37,365 nt of DNA from Jatrophihabitans sp. (GCA_025963285.1 JAOPUX010000074.1:1-37365); one strand, 5' to 3'. Counted from the stretch's first letter, positions 1-8,184 are shown. The notes: a model not told the origin generated them from the sequence alone. Numbers and translations are program-made.

Positions 1-1020
1 CGCATCGGCCGAGGCCGTGACCAGCTCGCCGGCCTCAGCCCGCCTGGCCTCGGCCGACCGTTTCGCCGCCACGCGCTTGGCCAGCGCCTTGTAGGCCGGC
101 TCCCGCTCGGTGAGGTCCACGACGATAGGAGTGGCCAGGAAGAGCGAGGAGTACGCACCCGAGGCAAGCCCGACGAAGAGGATCAGCGCGAGGTCCTTGA
201 TCGTGCCGACCCCGAGGACGCCGACCCCGACGAAGAGCAGCCCGGCCACCGGGAGCAGGGCGATCAGAGAGGTGTTGATCGATCGCATCAGCGTCTGGTT
301 CACCGCGAGGTTGGCGGCCTCGGAGAAGGTCATCCGGGAGCCGGCCAGGAGATCCTTGGAGTTCTCCGCGACCTTGTCGTAGACGACGACCGTGTCGTAG
401 AGCGAGAAGCCGAGGATCGTCAGCAGCCCCACGATGGTCGACGGGCTCACCTCGAACCCGATGATCGAGTAGACGCCGGCTGCGATCAGGAGGTCGTGGA
501 GCAGCGCCACCATCCCGCCCACGGCCATTCGCCACTGGAACCGGATCGAGATGTAGATCGACACCACGATCAAGAAGATGATCAGGCCCTCGACTGCCTG
601 TACCGAGATGTTGTGGCCCCAGTCGGAGCTGACGAAGTTGGGGTTCATCAGTGACGGTGAGATGTCGAGGGCCTTTGCCACCTTCGCGGTGAGGGCCTCC
701 TCCGTCGTCGCCTTGAGCTTGGAGAGCGTCACGACGATCTGGCGCGACGAGCCGGAGCCGACCTTCTCCGGCGGATTCTCCGGGGCCTTGCCGGCGTCCT
801 TGAAGGCCGTCTCGACCTGGCTCGTGGTGAGCGAGGTGTGCGCCACCTGGATGCGGTACGTGGTGCCGCCGGCGAAGTCGACGCTGTAGTTGAAGCCGCG
901 GAACGCGATCGACAAGATGCAGATGGCGACGAGCACCAGCGAGGCGAGGTACCACTTACGCCGCGCCGGGATGAACCCGATCTCGGTCTCACCGCGATAG
1001 AGCCGCTTGATGCTTGCCAT
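1..1020 (-). CDS. secF: Protein translocase subunit SecF (partial, C-terminus beyond window)
   Basis: SecF pairs with SecD in the cytoplasmic membrane and uses the proton motive force to help SecYEG release exported proteins. The reading frame starts at ATG 1020 (MASIKRLYRGETEIGF) and stays open for 340 codons to the left edge, so the C-terminus is missing. One membrane segment near residues 22-40 is followed by the family signature VDFAGGT, a periplasmic domain, and then the multi-pass half, with a helix after GWGH-type residues and a later run around VGLLTILGFSLYDTVVVYDKV, which matches the conserved SecF D/S-x-D-T-V-V-V-x-D-R segment. The ATG shares one base with the secD stop (TGATG), so the two genes should be translationally coupled. 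Family assignment is firm. Confidence 0.96.
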   Translation of the reverse strand, partial: MASIKRLYRGETEIGFIPARRKWYLASLVLVAICILSIAFRGFNYSVDFAGGTTYRIQVAHTSLTTSQVETAFKDAGKAPENPPEKVGSGSSRQIVVTLSKLKATTEEALTAKVAKALDISPSLMNPNFVSSDWGHNISVQAVEGLIIFLIVVSIYISIRFQWRMAVGGMVALLHDLLIAAGVYSIIGFEVSPSTIVGLLTILGFSLYDTVVVYDKVAENSKDLLAGSRMTFSEAANLAVNQTLMRSINTSLIALLPVAGLLFVGVGVLGVGTIKDLALILFVGLASGAYSSLFLATPIVVDLTEREPAYKALAKRVAAKRSAEARRAEAGELVTASADA

Positions 1021-3284
1021 CAGCTCGTGCCCTTCGGTTTGTTGCGCTCTTCTCGCAGTTTCGCACGGCGTGCCGCCGCACGTTCGGCGGCTGAGCCTGG
1101 CTCGGGCGTGGTGCGACGGGGCTCGCTCTCCGCGGCTTCCGTCGTCGCCTCGTCCTCCGCCGTAGCCTCCGTCGGCGCCTCGACCTCGTCGACCTCGTCG
1201 ACCTCGTCGACCTCATCGACCTCGTCGGGAACGGCGTTCACCGGATCCTCGGCTTCGTTCTCGGCTGGGGCGTCGAGGACGGCTGTTCCGACGGCGCGGG
1301 CGGGCTTGCGCCGCGCCGGCCGGGCAGCGCGCTGGGCACGCTCCGCTGCGGCGATCTCGGAGATCGCCTGTCCGCCGCGGATCGAGTCGAGGCCGGTGAA
1401 CCGGGCCGATCCGAAGGCCTCGAAGCGCGAGAGCAACGAGATCAACGGATGGGTGAAGAGGAAGACGACCACGAGGTCGAGGATCGTCGAGAGCCCCAGG
1501 GTGAACGCGAAGCCTCGGACGTCACCGGCGGCGAAGTAGTACAGGATCGCGGCGGCCAGGAACGACACGGTGTCGGCGGAGAGGATGGTGCGGCGAGCGC
1601 GGACCCAGGCGCGCGGGATGGCCACGCGCGCAGATCTCCCCTCGTGCACCTCGTCCTTCATCCGTTCGAAGAAGACGACAAAGCTGTCCGCGGTGATACC
1701 CACCGCCACGATGAACCCGGCGATACCGGCCAGGCTCAGGGTGAAGTCGATCTGACTTGCCAGCAGCACGAGCGAGCCGTAGGTGAGCGCACCCGAGACC
1801 AGCAACGACGCGATCGTCACCAGGCCAAGGGCCCGGTAGTAGATCAGCGAGTAGATGACGACGAGCAGCAGGCCGATGCCGCCGGCGAGCAGGCCAGCCT
1901 TGAGCTGGCTGGAGCCCAGCGTGGCCGAGACCGGTTCGGAGCTCTGCAGCGTGAAGCTCAGCGGCAGAGCACCGTACTTGAGCTGATCGGCGAGCGTCTT
2001 GGCGGTGCTGGCGGTGAACGAGCCCTGAATCTGGGTGGGGTTGGTGTTGATCGTCGACTCGTTCTGCGGGATCGAGATGACCTCGCCGTCGAGGGTGAAG
2101 CCAACGTAGTTGGCGCAGCGGGCGGTCGCGTAGGAGCACTGCGCCGCGGCCGTGCTATTGGTGGTGTCGCTGCCGAAGTTGTGGGCAGCGGTGTACTTGG
2201 CCCATGCGCTCAGGCCGGAGTGACTTCCCCCGGTGGAGAGGGTCAGGTTCACCGACCAGACGCTGCTGCCGCCGGTTCCGAAGTTCGGGGCCTGTGCCGA
2301 GGCCGTGGAGATCTGCTTTCCGGCCACGACCACCGGGCCGAGCAGGTAGGCATACCCGCTGCCGTCGCAGGCGACGAAATCCTTCTTCGGGTCATCGACC
2401 TCGGACTGTCCCGAAGCGCAATCGAAGTTCGCCAGCGCCGCCTGGATGAGCTGCTGATTGCTCGACGAGAGTGCGTTGTAGGCGGTATCCGTGGTCGGGA
2501 TGGTGAACTTGCCCGCCTTGGCCACCTGGGCTAGCGCGTCGGAGCTGCAGACCGGCGGGGGCGCAGTGCTGGTGGAGCTGGCCGACGGAGTCGCCGAGGC
2601 GGTCGCGGACTTGCTGGCTGCGCTGGTGCCGGTGGGCGTCGTCGAGGGGGCCGGGCTCGTGCCCTTCGCCGAGGTCGTGCCCTTTGCGGGGGTCGTACTC
2701 GCCGAGGTCGTGGGGGTGGCTGCGCCGAGCAGTCGGTCCGCGGCGTCGGCGCCTGACTCGGACGCCGACGTCGAGGGCTTCGAGGCAGCCGGGGTGCTGG
2801 AGGTCGCGGAGCTTCCCGAGGGGGTCGCGCTGCTCGGGGCCGCCGACGATGTCGGAGTCGCTGTCGCACTGGAGCTGGCGGTCGCCTTGGGCGTGCAGTT
2901 GACCAGTGGCGCCGGCGCCACGAGGCCGCGGAGGTTCAGCACGGCTGCCGCACCCAGCTTGGAGGCGTCCTCGTCCTGCGTGCCAGGGATGGATACCACC
3001 AGCTGGTCGTTGCCCTGGATCTGCACGGTCGCCTCGGTGACACCGGTGCCGTTGACGCGGCTCGTCATGATCGTCTTGGCCTGCTCCATGGCGGAGCTGC
3101 TCGGCGTCTTACCGTGCGGCGCCTTGGCCGTGAAGATGATCTCCGTGCCGCCCGCGAGGTCGATGCCGAGCTTCGGCGTGTGGCGCGCGCCGGGCCAGAG
3201 GACGATCGTGTAGAGCACAGCGAGGATGGCGAGCAGCGCGGCGAAATAACGCCCGACGCGCAGCGTTCCAGCAGGTGGTGCCAC
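1020..3284 (-). CDS. secD: Protein translocase subunit SecD
   Basis: SecD works with SecF in protein export. The 754-residue product starts at GTG 3284, with GAGGAG upstream. A first membrane helix (about residues 13-31) precedes the family motif GIDLAGGTE (40-48), and the C-terminal half (about 455-625) holds the remaining five helices with the SecD/SecF permease core (VGITADSFVVFFERMKDE at 528-545). Two parts are unusual. Residues about 131-245 of the exported domain are an almost pure Ser/Thr/Ala/Pro linker lying between Cys130 and Cys246. The cytoplasmic tail after about residue 640 is charged and carries Asp-Glu-Val repeats. The exported domain has six Cys (130, 246, 289, 306, 383, 390), so disulfides are possible. 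It is longer than most SecD proteins mainly because of the linker and the tail. Confidence 0.96.
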   Translation of the reverse strand: MAPPAGTLRVGRYFAALLAILAVLYTIVLWPGARHTPKLGIDLAGGTEIIFTAKAPHGKTPSSSAMEQAKTIMTSRVNGTGVTEATVQIQGNDQLVVSIPGTQDEDASKLGAAAVLNLRGLVAPAPLVNCTPKATASSSATATPTSSAAPSSATPSGSSATSSTPAASKPSTSASESGADAADRLLGAATPTTSASTTPAKGTTSAKGTSPAPSTTPTGTSAASKSATASATPSASSTSTAPPPVCSSDALAQVAKAGKFTIPTTDTAYNALSSSNQQLIQAALANFDCASGQSEVDDPKKDFVACDGSGYAYLLGPVVVAGKQISTASAQAPNFGTGGSSVWSVNLTLSTGGSHSGLSAWAKYTAAHNFGSDTTNSTAAAQCSYATARCANYVGFTLDGEVISIPQNESTINTNPTQIQGSFTASTAKTLADQLKYGALPLSFTLQSSEPVSATLGSSQLKAGLLAGGIGLLLVVIYSLIYYRALGLVTIASLLVSGALTYGSLVLLASQIDFTLSLAGIAGFIVAVGITADSFVVFFERMKDEVHEGRSARVAIPRAWVRARRTILSADTVSFLAAAILYYFAAGDVRGFAFTLGLSTILDLVVVFLFTHPLISLLSRFEAFGSARFTGLDSIRGGQAISEIAAAERAQRAARPARRKPARAVGTAVLDAPAENEAEDPVNAVPDEVDEVDEVDEVDEVEAPTEATAEDEATTEAAESEPRRTTPEPGSAAERAAARRAKLREERNKPKGTS
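1182..1226 (-). repeat. Five 9-bp tandem repeats inside secD
   Basis: Five consecutive copies of gacctcgtc (the fourth is gacctcatc) encode the Asp-Glu-Val repeats in the cytoplasmic SecD tail, about residues 688-702. The unit is a multiple of three, so copy-number changes keep the frame. This is a likely variable-number tract. Confidence 0.85.
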
Positions 3285-3441
3285 AGGGATGAATCTCCTC
3301 GGCTTTGAGGCCTGACGCGGTTGTTCGTCAGCTGGTCAAGGTCGGCGCGCACGCCAGTGCTCGGGCCGCCCGGGGGCGGTCCGCGGGAAACAGTATGACC
3401 GACGTATCTGAACGGCCCTGGTTGGGGAACGTCTGACCTGG

Positions 3442-3771
3442 CTAGGGAAGTTCCTCGCCGGTGGGCTGATTGTCGGGGGCGGCGATGCCGCGGCGGTACG
3501 TGTCGGCCAGCGAATCGGCGTCACGGAGCGCGGCGAGCGCCCATTTGACCTCGACACCGGGCGCGATCGAGAGCACTACCGTGCCGTCGTCGTGCAGCTG
3601 CACGACAGTGCCGTAGAGGCCGGAGGTGGTCATGACCTCGGTTCCGACGTCGATGCGGCTCGTCCGCACCATCTCCTCGGCGATCAACCGACGGCGATTT
3701 CGCAGGCTGTAGCCGATGTAGGCGACCAGCAGCACCACGATGACGATTAAGGGGAGCGCGCTCACGCCCAC
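3442..3771 (-). CDS. yajC: Preprotein translocase subunit YajC
   Basis: YajC is a small single-span membrane partner of SecDF. The 109-residue product has an N-terminal hydrophobic helix (about residues 5-20, LPLIVIVVLLVAYIGYS), then a basic patch NRRR, then the YajC core with TTSGLYGTVVQL and a conserved IAPGVEVKW segment. It lies upstream of secD in the usual yajC-secD-secF order. The annotated start is GTG 3771. A second in-frame GTG at 3765 sits 8 bases after a TAGGGT hexamer (3779-3774) and could be the true leaderless start, giving 107 residues. The 157 bases between yajC and secD (3285-3441) hold no gene that I can support. Confidence 0.93.
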   Translation of the reverse strand: MGVSALPLIVIVVLLVAYIGYSLRNRRRLIAEEMVRTSRIDVGTEVMTTSGLYGTVVQLHDDGTVVLSIAPGVEVKWALAALRDADSLADTYRRGIAAPDNQPTGEELP

Positions 3772-3818
3772 GGACCCTACGCGCCATTGCTGAGCTACCG
3801 CGCCCCAACGACTCAGCT

Positions 3819-3880
3819 GACCGTGATCAGCACCCCCTGAACCACGCTGGGAGGTGGTTCAGGGGGTGTTGATCACGGTC
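3819..3880. terminator. Long hairpin, 27-bp arms
   Basis: Arms 3819-3845 and 3854-3880 are complementary over 27 bases with one mismatch (G:U in RNA) around an 8-base loop. The hairpin lies between the last gene of the ruv group (stop at 3886) and the yajC promoter (about 3774), so it is placed to end ruv transcription. It has no T-run, as is common for actinobacterial terminators. Calling it a terminator is inference; the inverted repeat itself is seen. Confidence 0.7.
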
Positions 3881-3885
3881 GAACG

Positions 3886-4347
3886 TCAGCCCAGACGCGC
3901 GACGAGGCGATCGCTGAACTCGACGCGGTAGTCGACCTGCTGCAGCTCCTCGACCGTGGCCGTGACCCCGTGGACCGCCAGCTGCTCCACGAGCCACTCC
4001 CAGGGGTGAAGTTCGGTGCCGCCCTCCTCCTCGGGAGTGACGAGCGTGCGGACGGCCGCCTCGAGCGTGTCGGTGGTCAGCCGATCCCAAGCGTCAGTCA
4101 GATCGTCGACCGCGCCAACCGGGTCGACCGCGCGGCTGAAGCGCCGGGAGTCGTCGCCCAGCGCCACCCGGCGGCCGTCGTCGAGCAGCGCGAACTCGGC
4201 CACCTTGAACGAGGCACTGGACCGGAAGAGCACGAGCAGCTGCTCCAACGCATCGGCGGGCAGTGGCACCGCGGCCCCGAGGAGTTCGGCGCGGTACTCG
4301 TCCTCGCTGACGTAGTCACACAAGGCACCAAGGCTGATCACGGTCAC
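3886..4347 (-). CDS. Hypothetical protein downstream of ruvB
   Basis: I do not recognise this 153-residue acidic protein. The start is GTG 4347, 10 bases after the ruvB stop, with AGGA 8 bases ahead of it; a second in-frame GTG follows two codons later. The sequence opens VTVISLGALCDYVSEDEYRAE, is predicted mostly helical with a short beta stretch (FALLDDGRRVALGDDSRRF), and has no signal peptide or membrane helix. A reading frame continuing far upstream in the same phase is only the shadow of ruvB. Close spacing suggests co-transcription with the SOS-controlled ruv genes, but a role in recombination is only a guess. Confidence 0.72.
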   Translation of the reverse strand: MTVISLGALCDYVSEDEYRAELLGAAVPLPADALEQLLVLFRSSASFKVAEFALLDDGRRVALGDDSRRFSRAVDPVGAVDDLTDAWDRLTTDTLEAAVRTLVTPEEEGGTELHPWEWLVEQLAVHGVTATVEELQQVDYRVEFSDRLVARLG

Positions 4348-4357
4348 CGGAGCGATC

Positions 4358-5392
4358 CTAGGCGTCGAAGAGGGTCGGACCCTGCGCCGGACGCGACACG
4401 CCCAAGTGCTGCCAGGCCGCCGGGGTAGCCACCCGGCCACGGGGCGTACGGGCCAGCAGACCGGCACGGACCAGGAACGGCTCCGCCACCTCCTCCACCG
4501 TCTCGACCTCCTCGCCAACCGCGACGGCGATCGTGCCGACACCGACCGGCCCGCCGTTGAAGCGGCGGACCAGTGCATCGAGGACGGCCCGGTCGAGGCG
4601 ATCCAGCCCGAGCTGGTCGACGTCGTAGACGGCCAGGGCTGCGCGCGCGATCTCGGCGTCGATCCGGCCGTCGGCACGCACCTCGGAGTAGTCGCGGACG
4701 CGTCGCAGCAACCGGTTGGCGATACGTGGCGTACCTCGAGAACGGCCGGCGATCTCGACAGCACCGTCCTCCTCGAGCGGTACCCCGAGCAGCGCGGCCG
4801 AGCGGTAGAGCACCGCCTCCAGCTCGAAGGGCTCGTAGAAGTCCATGTGCGCGGTGAAGCCGAAGCGGTCGCGCAGCGGGCCGGTGAGCAGGGCGGCGCG
4901 GGTGGTAGCGCCCACCAAGGTGAATGGCGCCAGGTCGAGCGGGATCGCCGTGGCGCCCGGCCCCTTGCCGACCACGACGTCGACTCGATAGTCCTCCATC
5001 GCCATGTAGAGCAGCTCCTCGGCGGGGCGCGCGATGCGGTGAATCTCGTCGATGAAGAGCACCTCGCCCTCCTGCAGGCTGGTGAGCAGCGCCGCGAGGT
5101 CACCGGCGCGCTCGATGGCCGGCCCGCTGGTGACCCGTACCGGCGCCCCGAGCTCAGTGCCCATGATCAGCGCGAGGCTCGTCTTACCCAGCCCGGGCGG
5201 GCCGGAGAGCAGCACGTGATCCGGCGGCCGGTTGCGGCGCATCGCGCTCTCCAGCACGAGCTGCAGCTGCTCGCGGACCTTCGGCTGGCCGACGAACTCC
5301 GAGAGCAGCCGCGGACGGAGGCTCGCCTCAACCTCGCGCTCGGCGAGCACCGGCAGCGGCGAGACGACGTCGTCTTCCAATGGTTCGCTCAC
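4358..5392 (-). CDS. ruvB: Holliday junction branch migration DNA helicase RuvB
   Basis: RuvB is the hexameric AAA+ motor that drives branch migration of Holliday junctions together with RuvA. The 344-residue product starts at GTG 5392. It shows the N-terminal [13 protein letters not shown] motif, Walker A GPPGLGKT (64-71), Walker B LFIDEIHR (112-119), sensor I GATTR (161-165), the arginine finger region GPLRDRFG (171-178), and the C-terminal winged-helix domain with RTPRGR. Length and motifs are normal. It is the last recognised ruv gene, and a short tandem repeat separates it from ruvA. Confidence 0.98.
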   Translation of the reverse strand: MSEPLEDDVVSPLPVLAEREVEASLRPRLLSEFVGQPKVREQLQLVLESAMRRNRPPDHVLLSGPPGLGKTSLALIMGTELGAPVRVTSGPAIERAGDLAALLTSLQEGEVLFIDEIHRIARPAEELLYMAMEDYRVDVVVGKGPGATAIPLDLAPFTLVGATTRAALLTGPLRDRFGFTAHMDFYEPFELEAVLYRSAALLGVPLEEDGAVEIAGRSRGTPRIANRLLRRVRDYSEVRADGRIDAEIARAALAVYDVDQLGLDRLDRAVLDALVRRFNGGPVGVGTIAVAVGEEVETVEEVAEPFLVRAGLLARTPRGRVATPAAWQHLGVSRPAQGPTLFDA

Positions 5393-5400
5393 GCTGCAAC

Positions 5401-5460
5401 CATTGATTCGCTCGCACGCTCACTCACTGCACCCATTGATTCGCTCGCACGCTCACTCAT
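5401..5460 (-). repeat. 33-bp tandem repeat between ruvA and ruvB
   Basis: Copy one (5401-5433) and copy two (5434-5460, 27 bases) are the same over 26 bases. Read on the minus strand, the array begins exactly at the ruvA stop: TGATGA gives an ATG at 5460 that opens a 23-codon frame, [20 protein letters not shown] then VAA-stop, ending just before the ruvB GTG. Each unit resembles the ruvB start (GTGAGCGAACC), so it may have arisen by slippage of that start region. Whether the small frame is translated or only couples ruvA to ruvB cannot be seen. Confidence 0.85.
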
Positions 5461-6065
5461 CGGGTCCGGCCCAACAGCTGGATGCTGCGCCGGAGCAGGG
5501 CGGAGATGTCGGGCGGGTTCTCGGGCGTGACGTCGGCGGACACCACCTCGATGGCGTCGGCCGCCTCCTTGCCGGTGAAGCCGAGGCCGGCGAGGGCATG
5601 GCCGAGCTGGTCGCGCCACGGGGCAACGGGAACGACCCCGGTGCCTGCGGCATCAGAGCCGTCGATGGCACCGATGCGGTCACGCAGCTCGATGACGATG
5701 CGCTCGGCACCCTTGCGGCCGATCCCCGGGACGGTGACGAGCGTGGCGTAGTCGCTGGTGGCGATGGCCCGGCGCAGCGCTCGCGGTGCCAGTACGGCCA
5801 GCATCGTCTGGGCCAGCTTGGGGCCGACGCCGTTGGCCGTCTGCAACAGTTCGAAGAGCGCACGCTCGTCGTCGTCGGCGAAGCCGAAGAGAGTCAACGA
5901 GTCTTCCCGGACCACGAGGCTGGTGGCCAGCCGGGCCGACTCCCCCAGCCGGAGCCGGGCCAGCGTGCCAGGCGAGCAGAGCACCGACAGTCCGACACCG
6001 CCCACCTCGACGACGGCGCCGTCCGGGCCGAGGGCGGCCACGATGCCGCGTACCGAGGCGATCAC
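5457..6065 (-). CDS. ruvA: Holliday junction branch migration protein RuvA
   Basis: RuvA binds four-way junctions as a tetramer and loads RuvB. The 202-residue product has the N-terminal OB-fold (MIASVRGIV, with VEVGGVGLSV), two helix-hairpin-helix motifs in the central domain (LLQTANGVGPKLAQTML and LVTVPGIGRKGAERIVIEL), a flexible linker, and the C-terminal RuvB-binding domain from about residue 150 (LGHALAGLGFTGKEAADAIE). The ATG at 6065 overlaps the preceding gene by four bases (ATGA), showing translational coupling. The stop overlaps the ATG of the tiny repeat-encoded frame that follows. Confidence 0.97.
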   Translation of the reverse strand: MIASVRGIVAALGPDGAVVEVGGVGLSVLCSPGTLARLRLGESARLATSLVVREDSLTLFGFADDDERALFELLQTANGVGPKLAQTMLAVLAPRALRRAIATSDYATLVTVPGIGRKGAERIVIELRDRIGAIDGSDAAGTGVVPVAPWRDQLGHALAGLGFTGKEAADAIEVVSADVTPENPPDISALLRRSIQLLGRTR

Positions 6066-6628
6066 TGTCCGGTCTCCGACTGCTCGTCCGACTCGAGGTG
6101 GCGGATAGCGGCGGCCAGCGCGGCATGCGACTCGGCAGGCTCGCCGTCCTCGAGCTCCAGCTCGTCACGCAGCGCAGCGGCGCGGGCGAAGTGGTCGCGG
6201 GCGTCGGCCCAGTGCCCCTGGTCGTAGTCGTTGAGACCGGCGTGCTGATGGGTCACGGCCTCGATCACGGGGCCGAACTGCCCCGACGCCGCGAGCAGCT
6301 CGGTGACGATCAGGTTCGAGTCGGCGAACTCCCCGCGCCACTGGTGCACCTGGGCCAGCCGAAGCCGCGTCATGTGCTGCTGGGCGCGGTTCCCGTCGAT
6401 CTCGGCGCGGTCGGCGGCGCGGCGAGCTTCGTCCAGTGCCTCGTCGAGCGCACCGCTGACGCGGAGCAGGGTGACGAGCTCCCCGCGGGCCACCAGCTCG
6501 GCGATGACGTCCGGCGCGTCCCGGACCTCGTCGCGCAGCTCGGCGATCCGGGTCTGACCGGCCGTAGCGTCGGCGTAGATCTCACGGAGCGTCTCGGGGT
6601 CGAAGGTGAAGACGAACTCATCGGTCAT
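6062..6628 (-). CDS. Helical-repeat (TPR-like) protein between ruvC and ruvA
   Basis: This 188-residue acidic protein is predicted almost wholly alpha-helical. It has regularly spaced Ala/Leu helices that look like tetratricopeptide repeats (for example [18 protein letters not shown], then [17 protein letters not shown], then [19 protein letters not shown]). I see no enzyme motif, signal peptide or membrane segment. It overlaps ruvC and ruvA by four bases on each side (ATGA at both junctions), so it is made together with the resolvasome and falls under the same LexA box. The position suggests a scaffold or accessory role in recombination or the SOS response, which is inference. TPR assignment is by pattern only and needs a profile search. 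Confidence 0.8.
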   Translation of the reverse strand: MTDEFVFTFDPETLREIYADATAGQTRIAELRDEVRDAPDVIAELVARGELVTLLRVSGALDEALDEARRAADRAEIDGNRAQQHMTRLRLAQVHQWRGEFADSNLIVTELLAASGQFGPVIEAVTHQHAGLNDYDQGHWADARDHFARAAALRDELELEDGEPAESHAALAAAIRHLESDEQSETGQ

Positions 6629-7182
6629 GACGTCATCCTCGCCGATGCCGCGCGCGTGGCTGACGTGGCGGCTCGCGAGCCGGCCAGCGCTGCGGCGAGC
6701 TTGGCCTGTGCGCTCCCCCGCCAGACGTGGCAGATCGCGATGGCCAGGGCGTCGGCCGCGTCGGCGGGTTTGGGCGCCTCGGTGAGGCGGAGCAGCCGGG
6801 TGACCATTGCCGCGACCTGCGCCTTGTCGGCGCTGCCCGAGCCGGTGACGGCCGCCTTGACCTCACTCGGCGTATGCAGCATGACCGGGATGCCGGCCCG
6901 CGTGGCCGCGAGAATGCCGAGGCCGGCCACCTGGGCGGTGCCCATGGCCGTGCGGACGTTGTGCTGGCTGAAAACCCGCTCCACGGCCACCGCGTCCGGG
7001 GCGAAGCGCTCGATGGCCTCGCTGATGCCGTCCGACTGCGCGAGCAGCCGCAGCCCGACCTCGGCGTCTGCAGGCGTGCGGACGACCCCGACGTAGACGA
7101 GGTCGAGGGGGCGGCCCGGCGCGCCGTCGACGACCCCGATGCCGCAGCGGGTCATCCCCGGGTCGATGCCGAGCACGCGCAT
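6625..7182 (-). CDS. ruvC: Crossover junction endodeoxyribonuclease RuvC
   Basis: RuvC is the dimeric resolvase that cuts Holliday junctions symmetrically. From ATG 7182 ([16 protein letters not shown]) the product has 185 residues. The RNase H-like catalytic acids are visible: Asp7 in GIDPG, Glu68 in VAVERVF, and Asp141 and Asp144 in PADAADALA. The frame is open another 33 codons upstream, but those codons run through the LexA box and do not look like RuvC, so the start at 7182, with AAGGGGTGG upstream, was chosen. Its stop overlaps the next gene by four bases. Confidence 0.97.
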   Translation of the reverse strand: MRVLGIDPGMTRCGIGVVDGAPGRPLDLVYVGVVRTPADAEVGLRLLAQSDGISEAIERFAPDAVAVERVFSQHNVRTAMGTAQVAGLGILAATRAGIPVMLHTPSEVKAAVTGSGSADKAQVAAMVTRLLRLTEAPKPADAADALAIAICHVWRGSAQAKLAAALAGSRAATSATRAASARMTS

Positions 7183-7225
7183 GACGTCGCCACCCCTTGC
7201 TCGGAGCCGGAGGCCGGCTCGCAGA

Positions 7226-7241
7226 TCGAACGGTCGTTCGA
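7226..7241. promoter_or_regulatory. LexA (SOS) box upstream of ruvC
   Basis: TCGAACGGTCGTTCGA is a perfect palindrome that fits the actinobacterial/Gram-positive LexA consensus (CGAAC-N4-GTTCG); the symmetry extends one base on each side. It ends 44 bases upstream of the ruvC ATG, where it can repress ruvC and the coupled genes through ruvB. It also lies about 80 bases ahead of the divergent plus-strand membrane protease gene, which could share the control. LexA binding is inferred from the motif. Confidence 0.9.
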
Positions 7242-7309
7242 TACAGCCTAGGGGTGGCCGTGGGGCCGAGACCGTCGACACGCCGATGTGTCCGCCCCGG
7301 CAGGCCCAG

Positions 7310-7315
7310 TACCGT
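7310..7315 (+). promoter_or_regulatory. -10 element for the S2P-type gene
   Basis: TACCGT lies 6 bases upstream of GTG 7322, so the transcript could begin at the start codon (leaderless). No Shine-Dalgarno sequence is visible and no clear -35 is seen. Confidence 0.5.
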
Positions 7316-7321
7316 CGTCAC

Positions 7322-8161
7322 GTGTCCCTCTACGACTTCGCCAAGCCGCGCCGCGCCGTGCGCCCGAGCCCGCTCTTCCTGGCCTTCGTGGCAGTCACGG
7401 TCGTCGGCGGCCTGCTGGCCTGGTCGCAGGACGCCTACGGATCCCGCCTCGGCGACCTCGGTGTGTTCCTCTTCGTTCTCGGTGGCTGGGTCGTCACCTT
7501 GTGCCTGCACGAGTTCGCCCACGCCTACGCGGCCTATCGAGCCGGCGACCGCAGCGTGGAGGCGGCGGGGTACCTGACCCTCAACCCGTTCAAGTACACC
7601 CACCCACTGCTCTCGATCATCTTGCCGCTCTTCTTCATCATCCAGGGCGGGATCGGCCTACCGGGCGGGGCGGTCTATCTGCACCAGCACGCGTTCCGCA
7701 GCAGGGCCTCGCGGAGCGTCGCGGCCGCCGTCGGGCCACTGATGAACCTGATCTTCGGAGCAGGCCTCCTCCTGGCTGCGCGCAGCCACAACATCGGGAA
7801 CGGTCCCCTCTACCTGCCGTTGAACTTCGACGGCACGCCGACCGATCACTTGAGATTCTGGTCTGCGCTCGCCTTCCTGGGCTTCCTGCAGATCACCGCG
7901 ACAGTGTTGAACCTGCTTCCGATCCCCGGCCTGGACGGCTACGCGATCATCGAGCCCTACCTAGACCCGCAGACCCAGCACGCGGCGCAGAAGATAAAGC
8001 CATGGGGCATGCTCGGCGTCATCGTGCTGCTGCAGATCCAGTCGCTGAACGACCAGTTCTTCCGGCTGATCTACAACATCTGCGATCTGTTCGGCGACAC
8101 CGCCACCCTGAGCGCCCTTGGGCACGAGTTCTTCAAGTTCTGGGTGAAGGCGCCGTTCTGA
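7322..8161 (+). CDS. Site-2 protease family (M50) membrane protein
   Basis: The product is a multi-pass zinc metalloprotease-like protein of the M50/site-2 protease family, the type that cuts within membranes or is retained as a membrane protein of unknown substrate. From GTG 7322 it has 279 residues. Zinc ligands are HEFAH at 63-67 and the Asp in NLLPIPGLDGY (Asp205). There are about six hydrophobic segments (roughly 18-34, 46-62, 95-110, 135-152, 180-200, 222-240). No PDZ domain is present, so it resembles the short group rather than RseP. It is divergent from ruvC. The frame runs upstream to 7139 over the LexA box and ruvC, so GTG 7322 or ATG 7286 are the credible starts; I prefer 7322 because of the -10 spacing. 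Confidence 0.9.
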   Translation: MSLYDFAKPRRAVRPSPLFLAFVAVTVVGGLLAWSQDAYGSRLGDLGVFLFVLGGWVVTLCLHEFAHAYAAYRAGDRSVEAAGYLTLNPFKYTHPLLSIILPLFFIIQGGIGLPGGAVYLHQHAFRSRASRSVAAAVGPLMNLIFGAGLLLAARSHNIGNGPLYLPLNFDGTPTDHLRFWSALAFLGFLQITATVLNLLPIPGLDGYAIIEPYLDPQTQHAAQKIKPWGMLGVIVLLQIQSLNDQFFRLIYNICDLFGDTATLSALGHEFFKFWVKAPF

Positions 8162-8184
8162 CGCTGGGGGCTCGCCGAGTTCGG

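Noticed and set aside
1449..2534. 361-codon plus-strand frame opposite secD
   Set aside because: It is antisense to a conserved gene and has no recognisable motif.
7183..7281. 33-residue N-terminal extension of RuvC
   Set aside because: It runs through the LexA box, is not RuvC-like, and the family starts at MRVLGIDPG.
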